The notes beneath the pieces are model-generated. The model saw nothing but the letters and a program-made list of their open reading frames with translations, did not search any database and was not told the origin of the DNA. Shown here in pieces: positions 42,235 to 51,809 of a DNA stretch of 64,000 bases; position 1 is the stretch's first letter, and each line of letters opens with the position of its first letter. Source of the DNA: JABFSA01 sp963827515 (lineage in GTDB: Bacteria; Acidobacteriota; Vicinamibacteria; Vicinamibacterales; UBA2999); the NCBI GenBank assembly GCA_963827515.1, contig CAWHBF010000021.1, positions 1 through 64,000 of the forward strand, in the 5' to 3' direction. Position numbers and translations under genes: made by a program.

Positions 42235-44591
42235 CGCCTTCGCGCTCGCAACGGCCGCTCTGTTCTTGTTCGGGACACGCGCGACTGGCGAGGATACGAC
42301 CGGCGTCGGCGCGATCACCGGCATCGTGGTGGACGCCGCGGGCGCACCGGCCGAAGGTGTGCGTGTGTGCGCTCTGGACACGGCCGCGTGTGTGACGAGC
42401 GATGCCCAAGGCGCGTTTCGCATCGGCGAGCTGCGGGCGGGCTCGTATGGGCTGGAGATTTTTCCGCTCGACGGCCTCCCGTTCACGAGCGATGCCGTGG
42501 ACGTGCGAGCCGGGCTCGACGGCGCCGTCGAGATCACGCTGCCCATGGGATAAAAATTCCAGGAGACGGTCACGGTGACCGCGCCCGCGTTTCCAGGGCG
42601 GCCGAGGAGGTGAAGAAGCTGGGCTTTCTGGTGGCCCCACGCGAGATCCTCAAGAGCGCGGCGGCCCTGCAGGACGTCTCCCGCTACGTGCAGGGCCTGC
42701 CGGGCGTGACGATCGGCACCAACGACTTCCGCAACGACATCATCGTCCGCGGCGGCAGCCCGCTCGAAAACCTGTTCATCATCAACAACATGTCGAGATT
42801 GCCAACATCAACACCTTGCCGAACTTCGCCTCCACGAGCAACACCGTAAAGTGCTATTCGATGCCGAACTCCTGCAGGATGTGACCTTTCTCACCGGCGG
42901 TTATCCCGCCCGTATTCAACCGCACGTCAGCGTGCTGCCCATGATTTACGGCGGAGGAAGTCGCGCGGGCGTTGGGGGATTTCACTCCTCGGCTTTGCTG
43001 GCACCAGCGTCATTCTCGAAGGGCCCATCAACACGAGAAAAGGATAAGTGGGTGGTCTCCTCGTCGAAGCTTCCTCGATATGCTTACCCAGGACGTGGGG
43101 TTCGGCAGCGTACCGGTCGTATATGCGATCAACGCCAAGGCCGTGTACGACCTCACCCCCAGGGACCGCGTCTGGATGGTAAACGTCGCCGGCGTCGATG
43201 AAATCCGTCTGGCGAGCTGGCCGATCCTGCAAGTCGAAGACGGAGTTCCAGTTCGACATGCGCTACGACCCATCGCCACTGCCACCGGCTTGACTGGGGC
43301 GACGCATCTTCGGCTAGCGGCTTGAGACTGTTCGGTGTCGCCCGCTCCAAGAGCAGGTGGCCAGCAGGTGAAGGACCTGGTGGCACAAGGCGCGCCGCCG
43401 CCGAACTTGAGCGCTGAAGAGGTCATCGCCCAGAGCCCCGTCGTGTATTTCGAGGACTCGCGCGAGGGCGAGTCCACCATCAAGTACGACCTCACCGTGC
43501 ACCTGCCGTTCTTCGACACGCGTACAAAGCGGCGGCAGTTTCAAGATGTTCCGCATCAGCTACACGGTGGAATCGCCCTTTGGCAACGACACACCCTACT
43601 CGCCTTTGCCCGGCCCTCGACCCCTTTTTTCTCGACACACGCTTCCGATCCCGTACCAAACGGGTGAATACATGCAGGCATCGAAGCAGCTGACCTCGCG
43701 CGTGAGCGTCACGCTGGGCGGGCGCGTCGACCACTACGACATTCTCTCGAAAACTCGATTCAGTCCGCGCGCCGGGGTCAAGGTGGGCCTCACCGATACA
43801 CTCTCGTGGAACTCGAGCACCGGGAACGTACGATCAGCAGCCGGCGTTCCTCTTCGTGTCGGCGTTTCCACAGAACCAATCGCTTGGTAACCTGGCAGTC
43901 TCATCACTACGTGACGGGCCTGGCCTGGCCGCCCAACACCGACCTGCGTCTGACCGCCGAAATCTATCGGAAGACCGACACCGCCTATCCGGTGGCGAAC
44001 AGCCTCCCCACCGTGTCGCTGGCCGATATCGGCGACATCTTCGACATCCACGATATTCTGCTTCCTCTTACGAGCGCCGGCGAGGGCTACTCCGAGGGCG
44101 TCGAGTTCTTCGTCGAAAAGCGACTGAGCTCCCGGATCTACGGTCAGGGCAACCTCTCCTTCTCGCGCACGCAGCACGCGGGACTCGACGAGGTGCTCCG
44201 TCCGGGCTCCTTCGACTACCCATTCGTCTTCAACCTGCTCGGCGGCTATCGCCTATGCACGAGTATGGGGAGTCTCGGCCCGGCTCTCGTTCCTTTCTGG
44301 CCGGCCGTTCACTCTGTATGACCAAGCCGTCTCCACGATGCAAAGGAGAGGCGTGTACGACCTGACCCGCGTGAACGCCGAACGCGCGCCCGACTAGGGT
44401 CGCGTTGACGTTCACGTGGACCGCACATTCACAGTCGGCGGAACAACCGCTCAACCTGTTCTTCGGTGTACAAAACGACACTAACCGCAGCAACTTTGCC
44501 AGCTACAGTTGAAATAGCCACACCAACACGCAGCACATCGGCGGAACAGCAAGGGATCTTCCAGATCCTCGGGCTCGACTGGCGGTTCTGA
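42235..44591 (+). CDS. TonB-dependent receptor with carboxypeptidase-like N-domain, many frameshifts
   Basis: After a leader ('ALAFALATAALFLFGTRATG') comes a carboxypeptidase-regulatory-like domain ('ITGIVVDAAGAPAEGVRVCA', 'SDAQGAFRIGELRAGSYGLE'), then the plug ('LQDVSRYVQGLPGVTIGTND', 'FRNDIIVRGGSPLENLFIIN', 'ELLQDVTFLTGGYPA') and barrel pieces ('PRAGVKVGLTDTLSWN', 'AEIYRKTDTAYPVANSLPTV', 'GYSEGVEFFVEKRLSSRIYG', 'VHVDRTFTVGG', 'GVQNDTNRSNFASY'), ending 'ILGLDWRF' with the C-terminal Phe of outer-membrane proteins. About ten shifts. No normal start codon is seen; the palindromes abut the leader. Confidence 0.75.
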
Positions 44592-44634
44592 AGGTGGCCC
44601 CATGGATCAGACGTCACAGACCATCCCGACAAGC

Positions 44635-44700
44635 CACAGAGTCGCAGCCACACAAATCATGCTCGTTCTCTCTGTGACTCTGTGTCTCTGTGCCCCGGCC
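44635..44700. repeat. 'CACAGAGTC...CTCTGTGTCTCTGTG' element
   Basis: CCACAGAGTCGCAGCCACA at the left and CTCTGTGACTCTGTGTCTCT at the right form a loose inverted repeat. Similar arms occur near 54.5 and 63.9 kb. Confidence 0.5.
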
Positions 44701-44709
44701 TAAATCGCC

Positions 44710-45234
44710 ATGCCTCACGTTCTCGATACCATCGTCGTCTTCGATCCCGAGGGTCGCGGGGTCCGTCTGGGGCAACTCTGGGCCGACCGGACTGTCGTGC
44801 TGGTGTTCGTGCGTCACTTTGGGTGCGTGTTCTGCAGACAGCAGATCGCCGAGATCAGTCCACTGCTCGACCGTGTCCAAAGGGTGGGGGCGCGCATCGT
44901 GGTGATCGGCCAAGGAAGCATCGAAGAGGCCCGCGTGTTCCGCGACAACGAGAAGTTAAGGATTCCCCTCCTGACGGATCCGAGCCCGCCATCATACTGT
45001 GCGCTCGACATGCGACGAGGGCTCGCGTCGGTACTCATGGCTCCGTCGTGGTCCGCGCTGGTCCACCTGGCGAGCCGGCTTCCGCCAGTCGCATGTCGCT
45101 GGCGACCCGCTCCAGCAGGGTGGCGTTGTCGTGATCGCTCCCGGCGGCGTTGAACACTTCCGATTCATCAGCCGCGAAGCGGGAGACCACCCGGCGCCCG
45201 CAGATATCCTGACGGCGCTGGAGCTCGGCCATGA
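44710..45234 (+). CDS. Peroxiredoxin-like (SelL/AhpC-TSA) protein, frameshifted
   Basis: 'LDTIVVFDPEGRGVRLGQLW', 'VLVFVRHFGCVFCRQQIAEI' (CxxC redox pair), 'GARIVVIGQGSIEEARVFRD' and 'IPLLTDPSPPSYCALDMRRG'. After about residue 120 the frame changes to 'WRAGFRQSHVAGDPLQQGGV' and 'VVIAPGGVEHFRFISREAGD', the usual end of these proteins. Thioredoxin fold; probably reduces lipid or organic peroxides. The best stop (TGA 45232-45234) overlaps the next ATG. Confidence 0.75.
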
Positions 45235-46697
45235 GCTCGACGCCCGCCATCCTGGTTACAGGCGCAACGGGCTACATCGATGGACGGCTCGTGCCTGTCC
45301 TCGAAGGCGCCGGAGTTCGGCTGCGCTGCCTCGCGCGGCGTCCGGCCGAACTCGCGCCACGCGTGTCCCCGACGACGGAAGTGCTGCCTGGGGACTTGTT
45401 CGACCCCGTGTCGCTCGACGCGGCCCTTATCGGCATCGACGTGGCCTACTACCTCGTCCACTGCATGGGGGCGCACGGCGACTACCTCGAAAAGGATCGC
45501 CTCGCCGCCCGCAATTTCGGCGAAGCCGCTGGCCGGGCCGGAGTTCGACGAATCGTCTATCTCGGCGGTCTCGCAACGGGTGAAGAGACACTCAGCAAGC
45601 ACCTCAGGAGTCGCATTGAGACGGGCAATGTGCTTCGGGAATGCGGGGTGCCAGGTGGTGGAGTTCCGGGCGTCGGTCGTGGTCGAGCTCAGTCAGCCTG
45701 TCGTTCGAGCTGATCCGCGCACTGGTTGAGCGTCTCCCAGATCACGATCTGCCCGCGATGGGTTTCGAACGCTGGCGCAGCCTATCGGCATCGATGACCT
45801 GCTCGCATACCTGGCGGCTGCGCTCTCCCTTCCGGTGGCGACAGAGAGCCGGACATTTCGAGATCGGCGAAGCAGACCAGGCAAGCTACAGCGATTTGAT
45901 GCAGGAGTGACGCACGGCAACGCGGCTTGAAGCGCATCATGATTTCAGTGCCGTTCCTCACGCCTGATTTGTCAAGCCTGTGGCTTGAACCGATCACGCC
46001 TCTCTATGCTCGGGTTGGACGACAACTAATTCAAAAGGTAGAAGAACAAATCCGTGGTCACGGATCAGGCGGCGCGCTCGGTGTTCGCGATGAGGCCAGT
46101 CGGCCTGCGGGACGCCGTCAGTCGCGCCATGCGCTACGAGGATGGCGCGTTCGCGCTGACGCAATGGTGCGAATACACACTCATCGAGAGGGGAACTGCC
46201 ATCACAGACCGACGCGCGAATTGGAAGCAAGCTGAATCGATGCCAGGCAGATTCACCTCCCCGTCGACACGGACCGCACGATCGTTCCCATCGCGACAAT
46301 TGGTGGCGCGCACGGGTGGTACTGACACGACGTGGTTGTGGCGGACGAGAAGGCGCAATCGACGTGCTGATGGGCAGCGTCGGGATGCGTGCGGGACCGA
46401 CGCGACGCTGAGCACATTGGCGGTCGGCGACACGCTCGACTTCTGCCGTGTGGAAGTGTACGAGCCGGGGCGACGAGTGAGGCTGGCGGCAGAGATGGGA
46501 GGTTGCCGGGGCGCGCATGGCTCGAGCTGGACATTGTGCCGGCCATCGGCGGCGTCGTCATCCACCAGACCGCCATGTTCGAGCCGATCGGACTGCCAGG
46601 CCTTCTCGACTGGTATGTGCTCGTTCCGGTTCACGCCCTCATATTCGGAGGGATGCTGCGCGAGATTGCGCGGCGCGCGCAGGGCGGCGGCACGTGA
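45231..46697 (+). CDS. NAD(P)-binding SDR with DUF2867 domain, frameshifted
   Basis: 'ILVTGATGYIDGRLVPVLEG' is the Rossmann loop (note Asp where Gly is usual), then 'YYLVHCMGAHGDYLEKDRLA', 'RRIVYLGGLATGEETLSKHL', 'VVEFRASVVV', 'LSFELIRALVERLP', 'ATESRTFEIGEADQASYSDL', 'KRIMISVPFLTPDLSSLWL', and the DUF2867 part 'DTDRTIVPIATIGGAHGWYW', 'GDTLDFCRVEVYEPGRRVRL' and 'IHQTAMFEPIGLPGLLDWYV'. At least five shifts. Overlaps both neighbours, so it belongs to a tight operon with the peroxiredoxin and DUF1295 genes. Confidence 0.75.
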
Positions 46698-47531
46698 TCG
46701 AGGCCTCCGCGCCGGTGTGGCGGAAACCCACGCGGTCGTGACCGGCACTGAGGCGGCGCTCGCCGGTCTCGGCGCAATCCTGGCAGCGCTCACTCTCGTG
46801 TGGATGCTGAGCCTGAGGCTTCGGGACGCCAGCAGCGTGGACGTCTGCTGGGGCCTCGGCTTCGTGCTGCTGGCGTGGCTGTACTGTAGCCTCTCGCCCA
46901 CCTTGACGTCACGCTCGTGGCTGGTCACGACACTGACGACGCTGTGGGGAGGGCGCCTCGCCATGCACCTCTTTCTCCGGACGATGGCAAAGGCGGAAGA
47001 CCGTCGCTATCAGGCGATGCGCGCCGCCCATGGGCCCGCCTTCTGGGTGGCGGAGCCTGTTCACGGTTTTCTGGCTGCAGGGCGCGCTCCTGTGGTTCGT
47101 CTCTCTCCCGCTCCTCGTCACAGTTCGCGCCACGCACCCCGTCGGGCTTACCCTGGTCGATGGTCTGGGAGGTACTGCTGTTCGCGATTGGGTTCGGCTT
47201 CGAGGTCGTGGGCGACTATGAACTCGAGCGCTTCGAGGCCCGACCAGAGAACCGCGGCAAAGTGCTTGGCAGCGGGCTCTGGCGCTACACGCGGCATCCG
47301 AACTATTTCGGAGATGCCACGACGTGGTGGGGCCTGTACCCAAATAGCGGCGTCGACGTCCAGCGGATGGCTGACCATCCTCAGCCCATCACTCATGACG
47401 CTGTTGCTCGTGCGGGTGTCCGGGGTGACGCTTCTCGAGAAGGGGCTCACTGCGTCGAAAACCAGGTTATCGAGAATACATCGCCCGAACGCTGGCTTTC
47501 TTCCCGTGGTTTCCGCGGGGTACACCATTGA
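46694..47531 (+). CDS. DUF1295 / steroid-reductase-like membrane protein, frameshifted
   Basis: 'AALAGLGAILAALTLVWMLS', 'RDASSVDVCWGLGFVLLAWL', 'RSWLVTTLTTLWGGRLAMHL', 'WRSLFTVFWLQGALLWFVSL', 'EVLLFAIGFGFEVVGDYELE', 'NRGKVLGSGLWRYTRHPNYF', 'GDATTWWGLY' and 'IARTLAFFPWFPRG'. 'WRYTRHPNYFGD' is the signature of the DUF1295/isoprenylcysteine-methyltransferase superfamily. The start is uncertain (GTG 46694 overlapping the previous stop, or GTG 46738). Shifts near 46712, 47045, 47160 and 47345. Confidence 0.75.
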
Positions 47532-47566
47532 GCGAGGCGGCGCACACGTTGGCGAGGGAGAGAAAC

Positions 47567-48259
47567 ATGTTCTCCAGACTTCTATCGAATGGGCGAAGGC
47601 AGGCCGTCGTCGCTGTAGCGGTTATCGCGGCAGCTGTCGTGGCAGCCGCCGCACAGGCAGGGCAGCGACATCCCGTTTCGGGACGGGTCATCGCCCAGGT
47701 CATGGGATACGAGGGCGCCGCGTGGCTCGAGCGGCCGGAACGCGAACGCGAGGAGGAGCCTTCGAAGGCCATCGAGGCCCTCGACATCAAGACAGGTCAG
47801 GTCGTCGCCGATGTCGGTGCCGGGTCCGGGTATTACACCGTGCGGCTGGCTGGGCGCGTGGGGACTCGGGAAGGTGTTCGCCACCGATATCCAGCCACAA
47901 ATGGTGGCGCTCCTCCGCAGCGTGTCCTCCGCGATCGCCTCACGCAGGTTGAGGTCGTTCAGGCGACACCGACCGATCCCGGACTGCCCGCGAACCAGCT
48001 CGACCTCATCCTGATGGTCGACGTGTACCACGAGCTCGCCCGGCCCCAAGAGGTGTTGCGGCAACTGCGGGCTGCGCTGAAACCGGACGGACGTCTTGTG
48101 CTGATCGAGTTCCGCAAGGAAAGCGCCTGGGTACCCATTCGCGAAGAGCACAAGATGAGCGTCAAGGAAGCCCGCATGGAGCTCGAGGCAGAGGGTTACC
48201 GATTTGAGCGTGTCATCGACGTGCTGCCGTGGCAGCACATCCTCGTATTTCGTCGATGA
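47567..48259 (+). CDS. Exported SAM-dependent methyltransferase, two compensating shifts
   Basis: ATG with GAGGGAGAG 4 bases upstream. N-terminal hydrophobic anchor ('AVVAVAVIAAAVVAAAAQ'), then 'WLERPEREREEEPSKAIEAL', SAM loop 'VADVGAGSGYYTVRLAGRV', 'LDLILMVDVYHELARPQEVL', 'QLRAALKPDGRLVLIEFRKE' and 'VIDVLPWQHILVFRR'. Between about 47865 and 47935 the frame differs ('GKVFATDIQPQMVALLR'), which restores the family sequence. The leader on a methyltransferase is common in this phylum and unexplained. Confidence 0.82.
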   Translation: MFSRLLSNGRRQAVVAVAVIAAAVVAAAAQAGQRHPVSGRVIAQVMGYEGAAWLERPEREREEEPSKAIEALDIKTGQVVADVGAGSGYYTVRLAGRVGTREGVRHRYPATNGGAPPQRVLRDRLTQVEVVQATPTDPGLPANQLDLILMVDVYHELARPQEVLRQLRAALKPDGRLVLIEFRKESAWVPIREEHKMSVKEARMELEAEGYRFERVIDVLPWQHILVFRR

Positions 48260-48356
48260 GGGCGGTGATCCGCCTGGGGCACGACGCGCACCCAGGCGGG
48301 CGTTGAATCGCCCTCCCTGGGTGCCGCTGTATGTCTGCGCGTGTCGCGGCGGCTGC

Positions 48357-49086
48357 CTAGAAGCGAACCACCACGCCAACCGGAATCGATTAGACGCGCG
48401 CCCTCGTCGTTCAGGTTCTCCAGACCGGTGCCTGCAAAGCTGGCTGCGTCGCCGTTCGGTCCACCGGTCCATCGCACGCCGGCCTGGACGCCAATCTTCA
48501 CGCGTGATGAACCGAAGAGCATACCGACGTCTCCGCCGAACGTCGCCACCGTCGACTCTTCGAAGAACGGCTGCGGCACCGTCACGGACACGGCCGGAAC
48601 CGAGAACGTGCCCCCGAGCTCCGAGAGACGCCGGAACCCGACCGTGCCTGTGACATACGGAGACACGCTGCCTGACCCCAGGAACAGCCGGGCGCCGCCG
48701 TTCACGCCCCAGTATTTGTAGTCATCGAATTCCGCGAACAGTGGCAACGTGGCCACAGTGCCCACCTCCAGCCGCTGAGCGTCGATTCGACCGACCTCGA
48801 CGTTTACCACCATTTCCACCCTGTCGTTCAAGCCAATCCCAACGCCCGCCGAACCCGAGAGTCCGGTCTGCTCGTGCGTATCGGACCATGTCTTTTCATC
48901 GACCTCCGTGGCCAGGCCCAGCACTCTGCCGCTGCCCCCTTCGTGCATGGTTCCGCTCATGCTGGGCTCCATGCCCGCGGTCACCGTCACCGAGATCGTC
49001 CCCGCTGACGTCTGGGCCGACGCGGTCGCCCCGACGCACACCACCATTGCCACCACCACTCCGGACACCACACTCCGACAATTCAT
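48357..49086 (-). CDS. Outer-membrane beta-barrel protein, frameshift near the end
   Basis: Leader 'VVAMVVCVGATASAQ', then strands of alternating residues: 'EQTGLSGSAGVGIGLNDRVE', 'MVVNVEVGRIDAQRLEVGTV', 'YKYWGVNGGARLFLGSGSVS', 'PYVTGTVGFRRLSELGG', 'TFGGDVGMLFGSSRVKIGVQ' and 'AGVRWTGGPNGDAASFAG'. A shift near 48395 gives the end 'SIPVGVVVRF' with the C-terminal Phe and stop at 48357; the unshifted frame runs on without barrel character. Probably a small OmpA/OmpW-like barrel. Confidence 0.72.
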
Positions 49087-49188
49087 GATTCCTCCTGCGC
49101 GTTCCCGTTCTTCCACACACGTTGACGCATCCCGCGACCGCCTCCGAGCGCCTGCTCGGAGGGGTCGGACCTTTCACGATTCCGCGAA

Positions 49189-49692
49189 CTACTTCGGCAG
49201 GACCACGGTGTCGATGACATGGATCACGCCGTTGGTGCAGACGATGTCGGCGCTGGTGACCGTCGCGTTGTCCACCATCACCGTGCCGCTCTTGGCGTGA
49301 ATCGTCAGCGACGCACCGTTCACGGTCTTTGCCGATGGGAGCGTGGCTGCCTGGGCCGCCATCACGTTTCCCGGCACCACGTGGTAGGTGAGAATCGCCA
49401 CCAGCTTGGCCTTGTTTTCCGGCTTGAGCAGGTCGGCCACCGTTCCGGCCGGCAGCTTGGCGAACGCCTCGTCCGTCGGGGCGAAGACCGTAAACGGCCC
49501 CTTGCCTTTCAGCGTGTCCACGAGCCCGGCGGCCTTGAGCGCGGCTGTCAGGGTCTTGAACAATCCGGCGGCCACCGCCGTATCGACGATGTCCGTCGTG
49601 GCAGCGTCGGCCTTGATCGGCGCGCCGAGCACCGACGCAGCCAGCAGGGCCATCACCGAGACCCTCCGTAGTGTTTTGGAAATGCTCGTCAT
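49189..49692 (-). CDS. Fasciclin-domain secreted protein
   Basis: 167 residues. Signal peptide to 'IKADA', then one FAS1 domain: 'DIVDTAVAAGLFKTLTAALK', 'KGKGPFTVFAPTDEAFAKLP' and 'YHVVPGNVMAAQAATL', 'VNGASLTIHAKSGTVMVDNA', 'TVTSADIVCTNGVIHVIDTV'. H1 and H2 boxes are intact. These domains mediate adhesion. A long leader on the promoter side is shared with a divergent regulator. Confidence 0.93.
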   Translation of the reverse strand: MTSISKTLRRVSVMALLAASVLGAPIKADAATTDIVDTAVAAGLFKTLTAALKAAGLVDTLKGKGPFTVFAPTDEAFAKLPAGTVADLLKPENKAKLVAILTYHVVPGNVMAAQAATLPSAKTVNGASLTIHAKSGTVMVDNATVTSADIVCTNGVIHVIDTVVLPK

Positions 49693-50002
49693 CTTCTGCT
49701 CTCCTCTGTATTGCGCGTCCGGACCACACCGAACGCGACCTTGAAGAGAATCATAATGAGAAAATTTGTTTCTTAATAGTCACATTCAAGTCGTTCCGAC
49801 AAGTCGTGTGACTGTGACGACACGAATGCTCTACTATTTGCTTGAGAAGAAAACAACTTGTTACGACGGCGTTCCCGACGCGCGCCTTGACCCCAGGACG
49901 GGGTCGCCTCGTTGCAGTAGTATCTGAGCGAGCCGCGGGTTGCTGGTGCGTCGTCAACCCACGTCAGGACGTCTTCCGCTGGAACCGCAACATGGAGATC
50001 AC
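49693..50002. promoter_or_regulatory. AT-rich divergent intergenic region
   Basis: About 300 bp between the fasciclin gene and an XRE-cupin regulator; 49745-49860 is much richer in A and T than its surroundings. It carries TCGTGT (49804-49809) and ACACGA (49820-49825) as a small inverted repeat, and a hairpin GACCCC/GGGGTC near 49889-49906. Probable operator/promoter area. Confidence 0.4.
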
Positions 50003-50590
50003 GTGGCACAGCCGACATTGAACGACGAGCTCCGCCGGTACGAGGTTGGCGAGAAGCTCAGGGCCTTGCGGCTCAAGAAGAAGCTCGGCCTCGTCGAGCT
50101 CGGCCGGCATACGGGCCTCTCCCCGGCGCTCTTGTCCAAGCTGGAGCGCAACAAGATGTTTCCGACGCTGCCCACGCTCCTGCGAATCGCGATGGTGTTC
50201 AGCGTCGACCTTGACTACTTCTTCGCGGATCACCGCAAACACCGCGTGCTCGCCGTGGTGCGTCGCGCCGATCGGCTGCGGTTTCCGGAGGAACCCGGTC
50301 GGCGCGATCCCTCGTTTCATTTCGAGAGCCTGACGTTTCCGGTGACCGAGCCGAGGTGCCAGGCCTACGTCGCGACATTCCATCCCGTCGCCAGCGGCAA
50401 GGCCCGTCCGCACGAACATGCGGGGGTCGAGCTGATCTACGTCCTCGGCGGCGAGCTGGGTGTCACGATTGAAGCGACGGAGCACATACTCGAAAGCGGC
50501 GACGCCATGTCCTTCGATGCTTCGGTGCCGCACAGCTACCGTCGCGTCGGCCGGTCCAGTTGCTCCGCCCTGGTGTTCTCCGTCGCCTAG
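50003..50590 (+). CDS. XRE-family regulator with cupin domain
   Basis: 195 residues from a GTG with GGAG before it. HTH 'VGEKLRALRLKKKLGLVELG', 'RHTGLSPALLSKLERNKMFP' and 'TLPTLLRIAMVFSVDLDYFF' (residues about 12-72). Cupin 'AYVATFHPVASGKARPHEHA', 'GVELIYVLGGELGVTIEATE' and 'LESGDAMSFDASVPHSYRRV' with His-x-His and Glu ligands (PHEHAGVE). Such PuuR/HipB-like proteins bind small molecules or metals. Probably controls itself and the divergent fasciclin gene. Confidence 0.88.
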   Translation: MAQPTLNDELRRYEVGEKLRALRLKKKLGLVELGRHTGLSPALLSKLERNKMFPTLPTLLRIAMVFSVDLDYFFADHRKHRVLAVVRRADRLRFPEEPGRRDPSFHFESLTFPVTEPRCQAYVATFHPVASGKARPHEHAGVELIYVLGGELGVTIEATEHILESGDAMSFDASVPHSYRRVGRSSCSALVFSVA

Positions 50591-50595
50591 CGATC

Positions 50596-51072
50596 ATGGG
50601 CCTCGTCACCTTCGTCAGGGCCACACGTATCGACGCCTCGGCCGACGCGGTGTTCGACTGGCACGAAGCGCCGGGCGCGTTCGAACGACTCACACCCTCG
50701 TGGGAGCGCGTCCGTGTGCTGCGTCACCAGGGTGGGATCAAGGACGGCGCCCGGGTGTCACTGCTCGTAGGCCCGGCGCCCATTTCGATGCGGTGGGAGC
50801 TGGAGCATCGGGACTATCAGCGCGGCCGTTCCTTCACGGATACGCAAATCTCCGGTCCCTTCCGCTCCTGGAAGCACGTGCACAGGATGCTTCCGGACGG
50901 TCCGAACGCCTGCACGCTGGAAGACACCATCCAGTACGAGCTACCGCTCGGGGCGTTCGGCGCGATCTGTGGCGGATGGTTCGTGCGAAGGAAACTGCGG
51001 CGGCTCTTCGCACATCGACACGCCGTCACCCGCCAGGCATTCGAGCGCCCAACGCGAGTGCAACCGCTCTAA
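50596..51072 (+). CDS. SRPBCC family protein (cyclase-like)
   Basis: 158 residues starting 5 bp after the regulator. 'RATRIDASADAVFDWHEAPG', 'AFERLTPSWERVRVLRHQGG', 'GPAPISMRWELEHRDYQRGR', 'SFTDTQISGPFRSWKHVHRM' and 'DTIQYELPLGAFGAICGGWF'. Same family as the C-terminal half of TIGR01777 proteins. Function unknown; coupled translation with the regulator is likely. Confidence 0.85.
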   Translation: MGLVTFVRATRIDASADAVFDWHEAPGAFERLTPSWERVRVLRHQGGIKDGARVSLLVGPAPISMRWELEHRDYQRGRSFTDTQISGPFRSWKHVHRMLPDGPNACTLEDTIQYELPLGAFGAICGGWFVRRKLRRLFAHRHAVTRQAFERPTRVQPL

Positions 51073-51576
51073 CCCTTCAGGAAGCTCTTCAGCATCCAGA
51101 TCGTCTTTTGATGAAGCGTAATCCGGCCAATCATCAGGTCCTGGCTCTCGGCATCGCGCGCGTCCCCCGCGAGGTCACGCGCGCGCGCGGCGTCGGCGAC
51201 GAGCTTCTCGTTGCCAGCGATGAGCGCCCGGACGTAGTGCTCCTGTGACAGCGGCGATGTAAATTCCTTCATCTGCGCCGCTTGAGCGAGCGTCTGCAGG
51301 CCGCCAATGGCATAGGCATCGAGCGCGCGAATCCGTTCGGCGATCTCGTCGGCCGCCGTGAACAGTTCCTCGGTACTGCGTCTGGAAGGCGGTGTGCAAC
51401 GCGAAGAAGCCCGGCCCTTCCACGTTCCAATGCGCCAGATGGGTGAGCGACAGCAGTGCGTAGGTATCGGCGAGTACCTGGTTCAGGCTTTCAGGCAGCC
51501 CAGCGATTCGCGGTGAAGGAGCGCTACTCATCTTCGTGTTCTTCGCGTCCTTCGGGTTCTTCGTGTTCTTCATCAT
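51069..51576 (-). CDS. Dps-like ferritin, one frameshift
   Basis: 'LNQVLADTYALLSLTHLAHW', 'NVEGPGFFALHTAFQTQ' (the LKTxxxHWNVxGPxFxxLHxxFQ phrase of Dps with its ferroxidase His) then, after a shift near 51370, 'YEELFTAADEIAERIRALDA', 'YAIGGLQTLAQAAQMKEF' and 'LMIGRITLHQKTIWMLKSFL'. Iron storage and DNA protection. The N-terminal 'KNTKNPKDAKNTK' is a low-complexity extension coded by a repeat; an alternative start at 51531 ('MSSAPSPRIAG') would avoid it. GAGGA precedes 51576. Confidence 0.82.
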
Positions 51577-51809
51577 TAGTTCCTCGGTCGGGGCTCTCGC
51601 GCGCAGCGTCATCCCTGCGACTGAGTCCATGTTAGTGCGGGACGCCAGCGGCCCGCCGGCCATTCAGTGGCGACGAACGTCTGGGCGCTTCTCGGCTACG
51701 GCCAGTTCAGTCACGAGCCCCCACGCGGTGGACCTGAAAGCGTCGCCGACGCGAGCAGCACGAAGCCGTCGGCGCGCTGGTGCTCGAGCCGTGATGTCCC
51801 CTGGAAATT

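Noticed and set aside
46054..47952. A 632-codon plus-strand frame
   Set aside because: It strings together pieces of the SDR/DUF2867 gene, the DUF1295 gene and the methyltransferase in partly wrong frames; frameshifts create the illusion of one long gene.
49693..50002. Replication origin in the AT-rich gap
   Set aside because: No DnaA-box cluster and no dnaA/dnaN or rep gene nearby; a divergent promoter region explains the composition.
51528..51575. Short TTCGTGTTCTTCGCGTCCTT repeats as a CRISPR-like array
   Set aside because: Units of about 9 bp without spacers; they code a KNTKNPKDAKNTK leader and are a simple dispersed repeat. No CRISPR array or cas gene was seen anywhere.
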